This document shows, piece after piece, positions 15,302 through 22,651 of a stretch of DNA of 29,114 nt. The position numbers and the translations under genes are program-made. Source of the stretch: Candidatus Staskawiczbacteria bacterium RIFOXYD1_FULL_32_13 (GTDB taxonomy: Bacteria > Patescibacteriota > Minisyncoccia > Minisyncoccales > Staskawiczbacteraceae); assembly GCA_001820485.1 (NCBI GenBank), contig MHPU01000039.1, positions 1-29,114 of the forward strand. The letters are read 5' to 3'. The notes under the pieces are model-generated. The model was not told where the DNA came from and searched no databases. It worked only from the letters and a program-made list of their open reading frames with translations. Every line of letters starts with the position of its first letter. Position 1 is the first letter of the stretch.

Positions 15302-15844
15302 ATGATAAGTTTATTTAAACAAAATAAAATTTTTGTTATTATAATACTTTTTGCTACTATGGTTGTTGGAATAGTATATTTAAATATTCAAGATATAAGT
15401 GAAAGCTTGAATGTGAGTGAAGATATTTTATTAAAAGATAAGATTGATAATAAAAAATGTGATTTTGAGGGTGAAGTTTTGGTAACAAAAGTTATTGATG
15501 GAGATACTATTATAGTTGAGGGTGGAGAATATATTAGGTTAATAGGAATTGATTCTGACGAGTTTGGATATCCTTGTTATTATTCAGCTAAAAAAGAATT
15601 AGAAAATTTAGTTTTAAACAAAAAAGTTATTTTACAAAAAGATATCTCAGTTACTGACAAATATGGAAGATGTTTAAATTATGTTTTTTTAAAATTGCAA
15701 AATATAAATGTTGAAATGGTTAAAAGGGGATTAGCTGTTGCTAGTTTTTATGAGCCAGATGTAAAATATAAAGCAGAAATTAAGTACGCTGAAAGTCATG
15801 CTATAAAAGGTAGAATTGGTTGTAAATGGTCAAACTTAAAGTAA
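15302..15844 (+). CDS. Membrane-anchored thermonuclease (SNase family)
   Basis: A 180-aa staphylococcal-nuclease-like protein, a Ca-dependent nuclease fold. One hydrophobic span at about 9-27 anchors it or serves as a signal, so the catalytic domain should lie outside the membrane. Family residues are present: VIDGDTI with D66 and D68, R79 in YIRLIGID, E87, and R123 in DKYGR, corresponding to the D21, R35, E43 and R87 set of the staphylococcal enzyme. A likely role is degradation of external DNA for nucleotide uptake, which suits an organism with limited biosynthesis; that part is inference. It is separated from its neighbours on both sides. Confidence 0.9.
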   Translation: MISLFKQNKIFVIIILFATMVVGIVYLNIQDISESLNVSEDILLKDKIDNKKCDFEGEVLVTKVIDGDTIIVEGGEYIRLIGIDSDEFGYPCYYSAKKELENLVLNKKVILQKDISVTDKYGRCLNYVFLKLQNINVEMVKRGLAVASFYEPDVKYKAEIKYAESHAIKGRIGCKWSNLK

Positions 15845-15848
15845 AGCC

Positions 15849-15877
15849 TTGACTATGGCTAAATATTTTGCTAAACT
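15849..15877 (+). promoter_or_regulatory. Probable sigma70-type promoter for rplU
   Basis: TTGACT at 15849-15854 and TAAACT at 15872-15877 are separated by 17 bases, upstream of the rplU ATG at 15908. Confidence 0.5.
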
Positions 15878-15907
15878 ATATTTAATATAAAAGTTAAATA
15901 TAAATTT

Positions 15908-16219
15908 ATGCTAGCTGTTATAAAAACTGGAGGAAAACAATATATTGTAGAATCCGGAACAAAATTAAAAGTGGAGAAATTAGACAAGCCAGAAGGAGAA
16001 ACAATTGTTTTTTCTGATGTTTTGTTAACTGAAGAAAATGGTAAAGTTGAAATTGGAGACCCTATTGTAAAAGGGGCAAAGGTAGAGGCTAAGATTTTAA
16101 AACAAGATAAATTTGAAAAGGTAATTGTATTTAAATATAAATCTAAGAAAAGATATAAAAGAAAAATTGGACACAGACAACCATTTACAGAAATTGAAAT
16201 TTTATCAATTAAAAATTAA
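15908..16219 (+). CDS. rplU: 50S ribosomal protein L21
   Basis: A 103-aa protein, the standard L21 length. It begins MLAVIKTGGKQYIVESGTKL and has the typical FKYKSKKRYKRKIGHRQPFTEI basic tail region that contacts 23S rRNA. Usually rplU is followed by rpmA (L27), but here a strong terminator follows and no L27 gene is seen in the window. The start is supported by the family N-terminus. Confidence 0.97.
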   Translation: MLAVIKTGGKQYIVESGTKLKVEKLDKPEGETIVFSDVLLTEENGKVEIGDPIVKGAKVEAKILKQDKFEKVIVFKYKSKKRYKRKIGHRQPFTEIEILSIKN

Positions 16220-16243
16220 ACCCCATTTTTGGGGTTTTTGTTT
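16218..16243 (+). terminator. Rho-independent terminator of rplU
   Basis: AAACCCC (16218-16224) pairs with GGGGTTT (16231-16237) around ATTTTT and runs into a T-rich tail. It overlaps the rplU stop codon. Confidence 0.88.
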
Positions 16244-16291
16244 GCCCAAAATTTTGCGTCGGAAAATTTCTTCGGACGTAAATATTGGGTA
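16243..16291 (+). promoter_or_regulatory. Nested inverted repeat in the leader of the receiver-like gene
   Basis: TGCCCAA (16243-16249) can pair with TTGGGTA (16285-16291), and inside it GCGTC (16256-16260) with GACGT (16275-16279), each with one G-U pair. It lies between the rplU terminator and the next ribosome site and could be a regulatory leader or an operator. No known riboswitch class was recognised. Confidence 0.35.
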
Positions 16292-16328
16292 ATTGCTCTT
16301 TTTCTTTTGGTTTAAGGGGGATAGTGCT

Positions 16329-16655
16329 ATGAAGGTACTTGTAATCTCCGAAAATCGCAAATTAATAGATGCGGTGACTAGGAAGTTTTACGACGGGAAT
16401 GGAACCGTTGTGATTTCGGCTGGTGTTCGAAACTGTTTTTCATCGGTAACTGAGCAATCTCCCGACGTATTGATTGTAGATGCAAACGTCGGGATTGATC
16501 GTGCTGCAGGAGTTATCGGCAGAAATGACATTCCTAGGTGTATACTTGTGACCAAGCCAGGTCAGGAAGTAACACGAAGGTGTTTCAATGATGAACTCTG
16601 GATTGCCGAGAAATCGCGCGGACGCAAAGGACTACTTCGACTAAAGGTGGCCTGA
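16329..16655 (+). CDS. Small receiver-like domain protein
   Basis: A 108-aa protein beginning MKVLVISENRKLIDAVTRKF. Alternating beta/alpha pattern, VLVISEN at the first strand and SPDVLIVDANVG with a candidate phospho-acceptor Asp fit a response-regulator receiver fold, but the usual acidic pair after strand 1 is replaced (SEN), so it may be a pseudo-receiver. I chose 16329 over the in-frame ATG at 16293 because AAGGGGG (16314-16320) sits 8 bases before it, the best ribosome site in the window, and the upstream residues (MLFFFWF) look spurious. GC content and G/C-ending codons are visibly higher than in neighbours, suggesting transfer or high expression. It has its own leader structure and terminator and ends in TGA. 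Confidence 0.65.
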   Translation: MKVLVISENRKLIDAVTRKFYDGNGTVVISAGVRNCFSSVTEQSPDVLIVDANVGIDRAAGVIGRNDIPRCILVTKPGQEVTRRCFNDELWIAEKSRGRKGLLRLKVA

Positions 16656-16689
16656 TTAGACAACAGTATGTGGTTATTGCGTGTATTGT

Positions 16690-16730
16690 GGGGCGCGTTG
16701 GTAATAAGTGCCACTGCCCCTTCTTTTTTT
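16690..16730 (+). terminator. Terminator after the receiver-like gene
   Basis: GGGGC (16690-16694) pairs with GCCCC (16716-16720), with a smaller TGG/CCA stem inside, followed by TTCTTTTTTT. Confidence 0.75.
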
Positions 16731-16755
16731 AAAGAAAATAGTGTAGAAATAATTT

Positions 16756-17532
16756 ATGACAAAAGCAAAAAATAGCAATTTGCAAAGGGAGATTTCTTGG
16801 CTTTTAAAAGAAAAGTATAATGGTCAGTTGACAAATAAAGCTAAAAAAGACATTGCACGGCTCAAAAATGGCCAGCCTCTTGATTATGTAATTGGTTTTA
16901 CTGATTTTTTGGGATGCAGAATTGATTTATCTTATAAACCTTTAATTCCTAGAGTAGAAACTGAATTTTGGGTTAAAGAGGCTTTAGATGATATTAAAGA
17001 ATCCTTCGACTACGCTCAGGATAAAACACTTCGTGTTTTAGATATTTTTGCAGGTTCGGGATGTATAGGAATAGCTGTTTTAAAAAACACAAATACTTTA
17101 TTGTGCGACATTGCAGAAAAAGATAGTAAGCTAATTAATCAAATAAAAAAAAATTTAAAACTAAATAAAATAGATAAAAAAAGATATAAGTTAATTGAAA
17201 GCGATATTTTTAAAAATATTAAAAAAAAATATGATTTAATTTTAGCTAATCCTCCATATATTCCAATAAAAAACAAGAATAAAATACAAAAGTCAACATT
17301 AAAATATGAGCCAAAAGATGCTTTATTTGGGGGACAAGATGGGCTATATTTTATTAAAAAGTTTTTAAAAAAAGCAAAGAATTATTTAACAGAAAATGGG
17401 ACTATTTATATGGAGTTTGATTTTTTACAAAAAGGAAAAATTGAAAAGTTTTTAAAAAATTTTGAATATAAAAGTTGGCAATTTCATAAGGATCAGTTTA
17501 ATAAATGGCGCTATGTGAAAATAATGTTATAA
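16756..17532 (+). CDS. prmC: Release factor glutamine methyltransferase PrmC (HemK)
   Basis: A 258-aa SAM-dependent enzyme that methylates the Gln of the GGQ motif in class I release factors. Visible motifs are LIPRVETE (family IPRPETE), the SAM motif VLDIFAGSGCIGIAV and the catalytic NPPYIP. The N-terminal helical domain is short, giving a length slightly below the usual 270-290. Residues about 82-95 (ESFDYAQDKTLRV) are encoded by a palindromic insertion just before the SAM-binding strand. Its substrate RF2 is encoded further on at 23054-24149. The gene follows a terminator, so it should have its own promoter; no clear one was seen. Confidence 0.94.
   Translation: MTKAKNSNLQREISWLLKEKYNGQLTNKAKKDIARLKNGQPLDYVIGFTDFLGCRIDLSYKPLIPRVETEFWVKEALDDIKESFDYAQDKTLRVLDIFAGSGCIGIAVLKNTNTLLCDIAEKDSKLINQIKKNLKLNKIDKKRYKLIESDIFKNIKKKYDLILANPPYIPIKNKNKIQKSTLKYEPKDALFGGQDGLYFIKKFLKKAKNYLTENGTIYMEFDFLQKGKIEKFLKNFEYKSWQFHKDQFNKWRYVKIML
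17001..17039 (+). repeat. Palindromic micro-element inserted in prmC
   Basis: Two adjacent hairpins: ATCCT (17001-17005) with AGGAT (17018-17022), then AAAACAC (17023-17029) with GTGTTTT (17033-17039) around TTC. The peptide encoded (SFDYAQD) interrupts a normally short linker. I recall similar CCTTCGACTACGCTCAGG elements being dispersed in many environmental bacterial genomes. Confidence 0.6.
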
Positions 17533-17592
17533 ACTTTACATAAATAATAAATAAGAGTAAAATAAAGTAATAAAAAGATTAAGATAAAAAAT

Positions 17593-18219
17593 ATGAAAAA
17601 TAATTTTAATAGTCAAAAGGGCTCTGTAGTTAAAATAATGTTAGCTTTAGTTATCGTATGTTTTGTTGCAGTTCTTGTCGCATTTATTGTTATAAAATCA
17701 GCAACAAAGTCGGTAAAACCTCCAGTAGTAGAGGCAGATGTTGTAGGGGTTCCGGAAGCAGTTTATGAAGCAACAATAAATGATATTAAGATAACTTTTC
17801 AAGAAGCTACAAATTTCGGTAGTGTTTTATTAGGATCAAACAGTAATAATCCAAAATCCCAAAAAGATTTACTTACAACGGAAAAATTTATAAAGGTTAC
17901 AATTGGTGGTCAGAATAAAGGTAAAATAGATACTACAAGTAATGTTTGGAACTTAGGAAACATAATTGATTCTGAAGGAAGAAATTTTATTCCAAATAGT
18001 TATACTGCTAATATGTGGATTTCTAAAGAAAATGGATGTGGAGATATTTTAAAACCAGAATTTACTCCTACCTCTTGTTCGAAAATTTATGAGGTATCTA
18101 AGGCATCAAGTGGATTGAAGGTTGAAGTTTTGATTTCTAAAAAAGGTGAGAATGATATTAGATATGATTCTAGTAAAAAAGATACGATTTTGTTAGATTT
18201 AATAGTAAATAATAAATAA
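17593..18219 (+). CDS. Membrane-anchored DUF4352-like protein
   Basis: A 208-aa protein with one N-terminal membrane span at about 15-35, followed by an extracytoplasmic beta-rich domain. The pattern FIKVTIGGQNKGKIDTTSN...IIDSEGRNFIP resembles DUF4352, an Ig-like fold common in lipoproteins and surface proteins. Two Cys (NGCGD, TSCSK) about 15 residues apart could form a disulfide outside the cell. No lipobox is seen. It starts 60 bases after prmC and 10 bases before the next gene. Function not known. Confidence 0.7.
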   Translation: MKNNFNSQKGSVVKIMLALVIVCFVAVLVAFIVIKSATKSVKPPVVEADVVGVPEAVYEATINDIKITFQEATNFGSVLLGSNSNNPKSQKDLLTTEKFIKVTIGGQNKGKIDTTSNVWNLGNIIDSEGRNFIPNSYTANMWISKENGCGDILKPEFTPTSCSKIYEVSKASSGLKVEVLISKKGENDIRYDSSKKDTILLDLIVNNK

Positions 18220-18229
18220 ATTAAATTTT

Positions 18230-18625
18230 ATGACAAACGAAGAAAATAAAGATGAGATTAAAAGAACAGCTAAAGAAATTATAAGTAATGCAAAGGAGGG
18301 TGAAAGAGTAGATTTTTTTCTAGAAAAAAATGAGTATAAAGAAAAGGAAATTTCTAAAGAAGAGCAAATTGTAAAAGATGAGATAAGAAGAGAATTGGAT
18401 TTGATGGATTTGGATGAAAATTTGAAAAAAGAATCTGAAAATAAATCAAAACAGATTCAATTTTTAGGTGAGGAAGAAAAAATTAAGCATCTTTTAGATA
18501 TCGCAAAGCAAAAAGGTGTTGTTTTTGCCTTAAAAGTTGCCAATAACATGAATGATCCTTATGTGCTGGATATTTTTCATGATGTTTTAGTAAGAGAGGG
18601 TTTATGGAAAAGGTTTGAAAAATAA
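18230..18625 (+). CDS. Small charged helical protein next to DUF87 ATPase
   Basis: A 131-aa protein rich in Lys and Glu, predicted helical and soluble. The C-terminal part (IKHLLDIAKQKGVVFALKVANNMNDPYVLDIFHDVLV) is the best-structured portion. I know no named family. It lies 30 bases before the large ATPase and likely forms a pair with it as a cytoplasmic partner; this rests on position only. Confidence 0.7.
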   Translation: MTNEENKDEIKRTAKEIISNAKEGERVDFFLEKNEYKEKEISKEEQIVKDEIRRELDLMDLDENLKKESENKSKQIQFLGEEEKIKHLLDIAKQKGVVFALKVANNMNDPYVLDIFHDVLVREGLWKRFEK

Positions 18626-18655
18626 TAGTTTTTAATATTTTAGAAAGATTATTTT

Positions 18656-21124
18656 ATGTATTTAATTATTTTTATATTAATTTTTGTTTTAATTTTGCTT
18701 ATTGTTGGCTTTTTAATTGCATTAAAATCAGAAATGGCTCAAAAAGCTTCAATTTTTGGTGGTTTAGAAACAGTTTTGTTTTTAGTTATGATGCCAAAAA
18801 GTAATTTGAAAGATGAGGATTTAATGAAAAAAGAAGAGAAAGCTATAATTTCACAAATGGAACAAATTTTTGCTAATTTTTTGTATTTAAAAAAACCAAA
18901 AATATTTCAAGAAGCTCCATCTGTGGCTTTTGAAATTGCTTCACAAATTGGTGGAACAGACATTTCTTTTTATGTTGCAGTACCAAAATATCTTGAAAGT
19001 GCATTTGAGAAATATGTTCAGGGAGTTTATCCAAATGCAGTTGTAGACAAAATTCCACAAGATTACACAATATTTGAACCACAGGGCGAAACTGCGGGTG
19101 CCTTTTTACAATTAAGAGAAAATCCATTTTTTCCAATAAGTACTTATCAAACATTAGAAAAAGATCCTCTTGCTACAATTACTAATAATTTAAGTAAAAT
19201 TGGAGTTAATGAAGGTGCTGCAGTTCAAGTTGTTATCAGACCACTTAATAGTGGTGAATTTAGAAAAACTGGAGAAAAAGTTTTAGCAAAAATAAGAGAA
19301 GGTAAAAATATCAAAACAGCAATAGCTCAGGTCTCAAGTGGGCTTGTGGGAGAAATAATCAATGATATATCCAAAAATCCTGTAAAAGATAAAGAGCAGG
19401 AAATGTATAAAGACAAAGAGCAAGGTTTTGATCAAAAAGCTTATGATGCCATTCAAAGTAAAATTCAAAAACAACCTTTTGAAACTAATATAAGAGTTTT
19501 AGCATCAGCTCAAACTCAAGGAAGGGCAATAGAAATTTTACAACATTTAACGAGCTCATTTTCTCAGTTTTCTCTTTCTGCAATAAATTCCTTAGAACCA
19601 AAAGAAGTTTACAAAAAGGAACTTAAGAAATTGATTTATGATTTTAGTTTTAGAAATTTTAACATTAAGCAAAAAACCATTTTAAATTTAGAGGAATTGG
19701 CTAGTATTTATCATTTTCCAACTCATTTTATTGAAACTCCATATATTAAAGCAGCTAAATCAGGAGAGGCAGCCCCACCTTCAGATTTACCAGATAGGGG
19801 CGATTTGTTGGTTGGTGAAGCTGATTTCCGTAATGAGAAGAAAAAAATTTATTTTAATCGTGAAGATAGACAGAGACATTTTTACTATATTGGGCAGACA
19901 GGCACTGGAAAATCTTGGTTTATGCAAAGTTTGATTAAGCAAGACATACAGAATGGAGAAGGAGTGGCTGTGCTTGATCCACATGGTGAGCTTATTGATG
20001 ATATTTTAAAATTTATTCCAAAAGAAAGGATTGATGATGTTGTAATATTTGAGCCATTTGATTTAGAAAGGCCTTGTGGTTTAAATATGCTCGAATATGA
20101 TTCACCAGAGCAGAAAGATTTTGCAGTTCAAGAAATGATTGCAATTTTTATGAAACTTTTTCCACCAGAAATTATAGGGCCAATGTTTGAGCACTATATG
20201 AGAAATGCAATGCTCGCATTAATGGCAGATAAGGACAATCCGGGTACTCTTGTAGAAATTCCCAAAATGTTTACAGACCCGGAATTCTTAAAAGACAGAT
20301 TACAAAAAGTCACGGACCCTGTTGTAAAATCTTTCTGGCTTAAAGAGTGGGCACAAACAACAGGTAGTACTAGGTCTGATATGCTGGGCTATGTTGTTTC
20401 AAAACTTGGTAAATTTATTGAAAATGAAATGATGAGAAATATTATGGGTCAGAGCCACTCTGGATTTAATTTAGCTGATGTAATGAATGGTAAAAAAATA
20501 TTTTTAGCTAATTTATCTAAAGGTTTGACAGGTGAAATAAATAGTCAGTTATTGGGAATGATTTTGGTCTCAAAGATGCAGATGGCAGCTATGAAACGTG
20601 CAAGTATTGAAAAATCACAGAGAAAGGATTTTTATTTATATATTGATGAATTTCAAAATTTTACAACAAATTCTATTGCATCAATTTTATCTGAGGCAAG
20701 AAAATATAAGCTTTGCTTGACTCTGGCCCACCAGTATATGCCACAGCTGACAGATGAGATTCGGGATGCGGTATTGGGAAATGTGGGGCAAATGGGTGCT
20801 TTGAGAATTGGCGCAGAAGATGCTGAAAGAATGGAAAAACAATTTGAGCCAGGTTTTTCACGCTTTGATATGGTAAATTTAGATAACTTTTATATGATTC
20901 TAAAGGTATTGATAAATGGAAAAATTTCTACACCCTTCAAAATGAGAATTCTTACGGATTCAGATAAAGGCAGACCCGAAATTGTAGAAGCTGTCAAAAA
21001 AATATCTAAATTAAAATATAGTAGGGCAAGAAAAATTGTAGAGGAGGAAATAATGCAAAGATCTTTTACTCTAGCTCAGCCAACTCAACCCCAAGTTATG
21101 CCTCCAATTGGTCCCACACGATAA
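18656..21124 (+). CDS. DUF87/VirD4-like membrane ATPase
   Basis: An 822-aa protein with one N-terminal membrane span (about 2-24), a long N-terminal domain, and a RecA/HerA-like ATPase: Walker A GQTGTGKS at 413-420 and Walker B YLYIDEFQNF with D664/E665. LAHQYMPQL downstream fits the Q-containing motif of VirD4/TraG coupling proteins. Relatives pump DNA or protein through type IV secretion channels or assemble surface structures; in CPR such genes are common without a full secretion operon. No other secretion genes are seen here. A strong terminator follows directly. Confidence 0.87.
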   Translation: MYLIIFILIFVLILLIVGFLIALKSEMAQKASIFGGLETVLFLVMMPKSNLKDEDLMKKEEKAIISQMEQIFANFLYLKKPKIFQEAPSVAFEIASQIGGTDISFYVAVPKYLESAFEKYVQGVYPNAVVDKIPQDYTIFEPQGETAGAFLQLRENPFFPISTYQTLEKDPLATITNNLSKIGVNEGAAVQVVIRPLNSGEFRKTGEKVLAKIREGKNIKTAIAQVSSGLVGEIINDISKNPVKDKEQEMYKDKEQGFDQKAYDAIQSKIQKQPFETNIRVLASAQTQGRAIEILQHLTSSFSQFSLSAINSLEPKEVYKKELKKLIYDFSFRNFNIKQKTILNLEELASIYHFPTHFIETPYIKAAKSGEAAPPSDLPDRGDLLVGEADFRNEKKKIYFNREDRQRHFYYIGQTGTGKSWFMQSLIKQDIQNGEGVAVLDPHGELIDDILKFIPKERIDDVVIFEPFDLERPCGLNMLEYDSPEQKDFAVQEMIAIFMKLFPPEIIGPMFEHYMRNAMLALMADKDNPGTLVEIPKMFTDPEFLKDRLQKVTDPVVKSFWLKEWAQTTGSTRSDMLGYVVSKLGKFIENEMMRNIMGQSHSGFNLADVMNGKKIFLANLSKGLTGEINSQLLGMILVSKMQMAAMKRASIEKSQRKDFYLYIDEFQNFTTNSIASILSEARKYKLCLTLAHQYMPQLTDEIRDAVLGNVGQMGALRIGAEDAERMEKQFEPGFSRFDMVNLDNFYMILKVLINGKISTPFKMRILTDSDKGRPEIVEAVKKISKLKYSRARKIVEEEIMQRSFTLAQPTQPQVMPPIGPTR

Positions 21125-21127
21125 AAC

Positions 21128-21155
21128 AAAAAAGCCGATTTAACTCGGCTTTTTG
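21128..21155. terminator. Bidirectional terminator between convergent genes
   Basis: AAAAAGCCGA (21129-21138) pairs perfectly with TCGGCTTTTT (21145-21154) around TTTAAC. A tracts on one side and T tracts on the other serve the ATPase gene and efp together. Confidence 0.92.
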
Positions 21156-21167
21156 CTTGAAATTTAT

Positions 21168-21728
21168 TTATGCGCGCTTTACATATTGCTCGAGTTCTGT
21201 ATTTATTTCAATTATATCTCCTTCTTCGATAAATAGCGGTACTTGAATGCTAGCTCCAGATTCCAAAATAGCTTCTTTAGTACCTCCTTGGGCTCGGTCT
21301 CCCTTAACTCCGGGGGCTGATTCTTTAACTTTTAGTTGTACTTTAATTGGAGAAACAATATTAATTATTTTTTCATTAAAAACAATTCCTGTAACTATTG
21401 AATTTGGTTTTAAGAATTTTGCAGATCTGCCAACTTGATTTTCTGTAAAAGAAAATCTATCTGCAGGGTTATTCTCTTTGCAGAAAAAATATTGACCTTT
21501 AGTAGAATATAGAAATTTTATGTTTATTTTTTCTAAATCTGCCTCGCGAAAAACATCTCCTTGTTGAAAATTTCTTTCTTGAACAGAACCATTTAACAAG
21601 TTTTTTATTTTGCATTGCATTACAGGTCTTCGTTGAGCCATTTTCATTAATTGAGATTCTAAAATCTCAAAAGGCGAGTCTTCAAAAATAAATTGTGTAC
21701 CTTTTTTTAAATCTGTATGTGTTAACAT
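21168..21728 (-). CDS. efp: Translation elongation factor P
   Basis: EF-P, 186 aa, relieves ribosome stalling at proline runs. I start it at MLTHTDLKKGTQFIF because this matches the family N-terminus and length; the longer frame to 21872 runs through an inverted repeat and needs a TTG. The order of the KOW-like domain and two OB domains fits, ending in GDIIEINTELEQYVKRA. The loop that normally carries the modified Lys34 or Arg32 reads KMAQRRPV; aligned without gaps on E. coli KPGKGQAF, the tip residue is Gln32 with Arg33-Arg34 next to it. No EF-P modification gene is seen in the window. It lies 153 bases after the next minus-strand gene. Confidence 0.95.
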   Translation of the reverse strand: MLTHTDLKKGTQFIFEDSPFEILESQLMKMAQRRPVMQCKIKNLLNGSVQERNFQQGDVFREADLEKINIKFLYSTKGQYFFCKENNPADRFSFTENQVGRSAKFLKPNSIVTGIVFNEKIINIVSPIKVQLKVKESAPGVKGDRAQGGTKEAILESGASIQVPLFIEEGDIIEINTELEQYVKRA

Positions 21729-21737
21729 CTGTTTTTT

Positions 21738-21872
21738 TTGCTCGGCAGTATTTCTTTTACTTGACGCTCGTTTTGCCAGCGCAAAACTCGCTCTAGTCAC
21801 GGCTAAAATTTTGCTTCGCAAACCATGCAATTTTAACCCTGAAAAGCAAGTAAAAAAAATACTGCCTTGCAA
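21738..21872. repeat. Long inverted repeat upstream of efp (MITE-like)
   Basis: GGCAGTATTTCTTTTACTTG (21744-21763) and its complement at 21847-21866 match in 19 of 20 positions, and the arms extend outward to TTGC/GCAA with two mismatches. The 83 bases between hold a further perfect 7-bp stem, GTTTTGC/GCAAAAC. It fills most of the efp leader. It could be a miniature transposable element or an RNA leader; no target duplication was identified. Confidence 0.7.
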
Positions 21873-21881
21873 CTATTATTT

Positions 21882-22580
21882 TTATTCAATTATTTTCCAT
21901 TCCATTTTTTCTTTTTTATCTGCATATTCAAGCCACTCTCCTGATTTTGAAATTACAAACCATTTTTTTTTCATTTCAGAATAAATCATTGGCAGGCCGT
22001 TGTAAAATGGTTTTTTTACAATTTCTTTTGGTTTTAATCTGTCTAATTCAAGCCATTTTTTAAATATGGTTTCAATGGCATAATCAAGTTTTCTGGAATT
22101 AGCCCAATTGGCAACTGTTGTAATAGCTTGTTTGGCTTTTTCCACACTGCCAGCAAGTTCTAGCAATTGTTTAGCAGGTTTTGTGAATCTTGAATATATT
22201 ATCTTTCTCTTTTTAGCATTTTCTTTCAATTCTTGCAACCCTAAGCCTTTACTTTCAAAATAAAAGGTAATAATTTGTTTGATCGCAGTTTCTTCTTGTA
22301 ATTTATCAAATTCTTTTATTTTTCCACTGCCTTTTTGTGAGGTTTTAATGAACTCCTCAATTTTTTTAGCATTTTTTTCTCCAATTCCAAGTTTTTTTAT
22401 TCCTGCCAAACCCAACTCATTATAAATATCTTCTATTTTTTTATTTTCTCTTTCTAAGTTATTTAAAATAAATATAGCTTTCTTGTAAGCATTTATTTTA
22501 AAAATAAGAGCTTTGTCACCCTTAATCTCAAGTAATTGTATTATTTTTGTGAAAATTTCAATTATTTCTTTATTCATCAA
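21882..22580 (-). CDS. PolX-type helix-hairpin-helix protein without polymerase
   Basis: A 232-aa protein. Residues 1-85 resemble the N-terminal 8-kDa domain of DNA polymerase X: IIQLLEIKGDKALIFKINAYKKA and the HhH segment LAGIKKLGIGEKNAKKIEEF, which binds DNA backbone. No polymerase palm motif (GGxxR, DxD) follows. The remaining 145 residues, basic with KKKWFVISKSGEWLEY near the end, are unfamiliar. A DNA-binding role is likely. It precedes efp on the minus strand, and divergent transcription from the orphan unit starts about 37 bases upstream of its start codon. Confidence 0.75.
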   Translation of the reverse strand: MMNKEIIEIFTKIIQLLEIKGDKALIFKINAYKKAIFILNNLERENKKIEDIYNELGLAGIKKLGIGEKNAKKIEEFIKTSQKGSGKIKEFDKLQEETAIKQIITFYFESKGLGLQELKENAKKRKIIYSRFTKPAKQLLELAGSVEKAKQAITTVANWANSRKLDYAIETIFKKWLELDRLKPKEIVKKPFYNGLPMIYSEMKKKWFVISKSGEWLEYADKKEKMEWKIIE

Positions 22581-22616
22581 ATTTATCTTAGCATAACTGA
22601 AAGTTAGTCAAAAGTC

Positions 22617-22645
22617 TTGACATTATATACAAAATATATTATCAT
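22617..22645 (+). promoter_or_regulatory. Strong sigma70-type promoter of orphan unit
   Basis: TTGACA (22617-22622) and TATCAT (22640-22645) with an exact 17-base spacer. This is the best promoter match in the window; the start should be near 22652. Confidence 0.75.
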
Positions 22646-22651
22646 TTAATT

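Noticed and set aside
16293..16328. Upstream ATG for the receiver-like gene
   Set aside because: No ribosome site, an unnatural MLFFFWF start, and a better ATG with AAGGGGG follows.
21729..21872. A 48-residue N-terminal extension of EF-P
   Set aside because: It needs a TTG start, runs through an inverted repeat and has no counterpart in the family.
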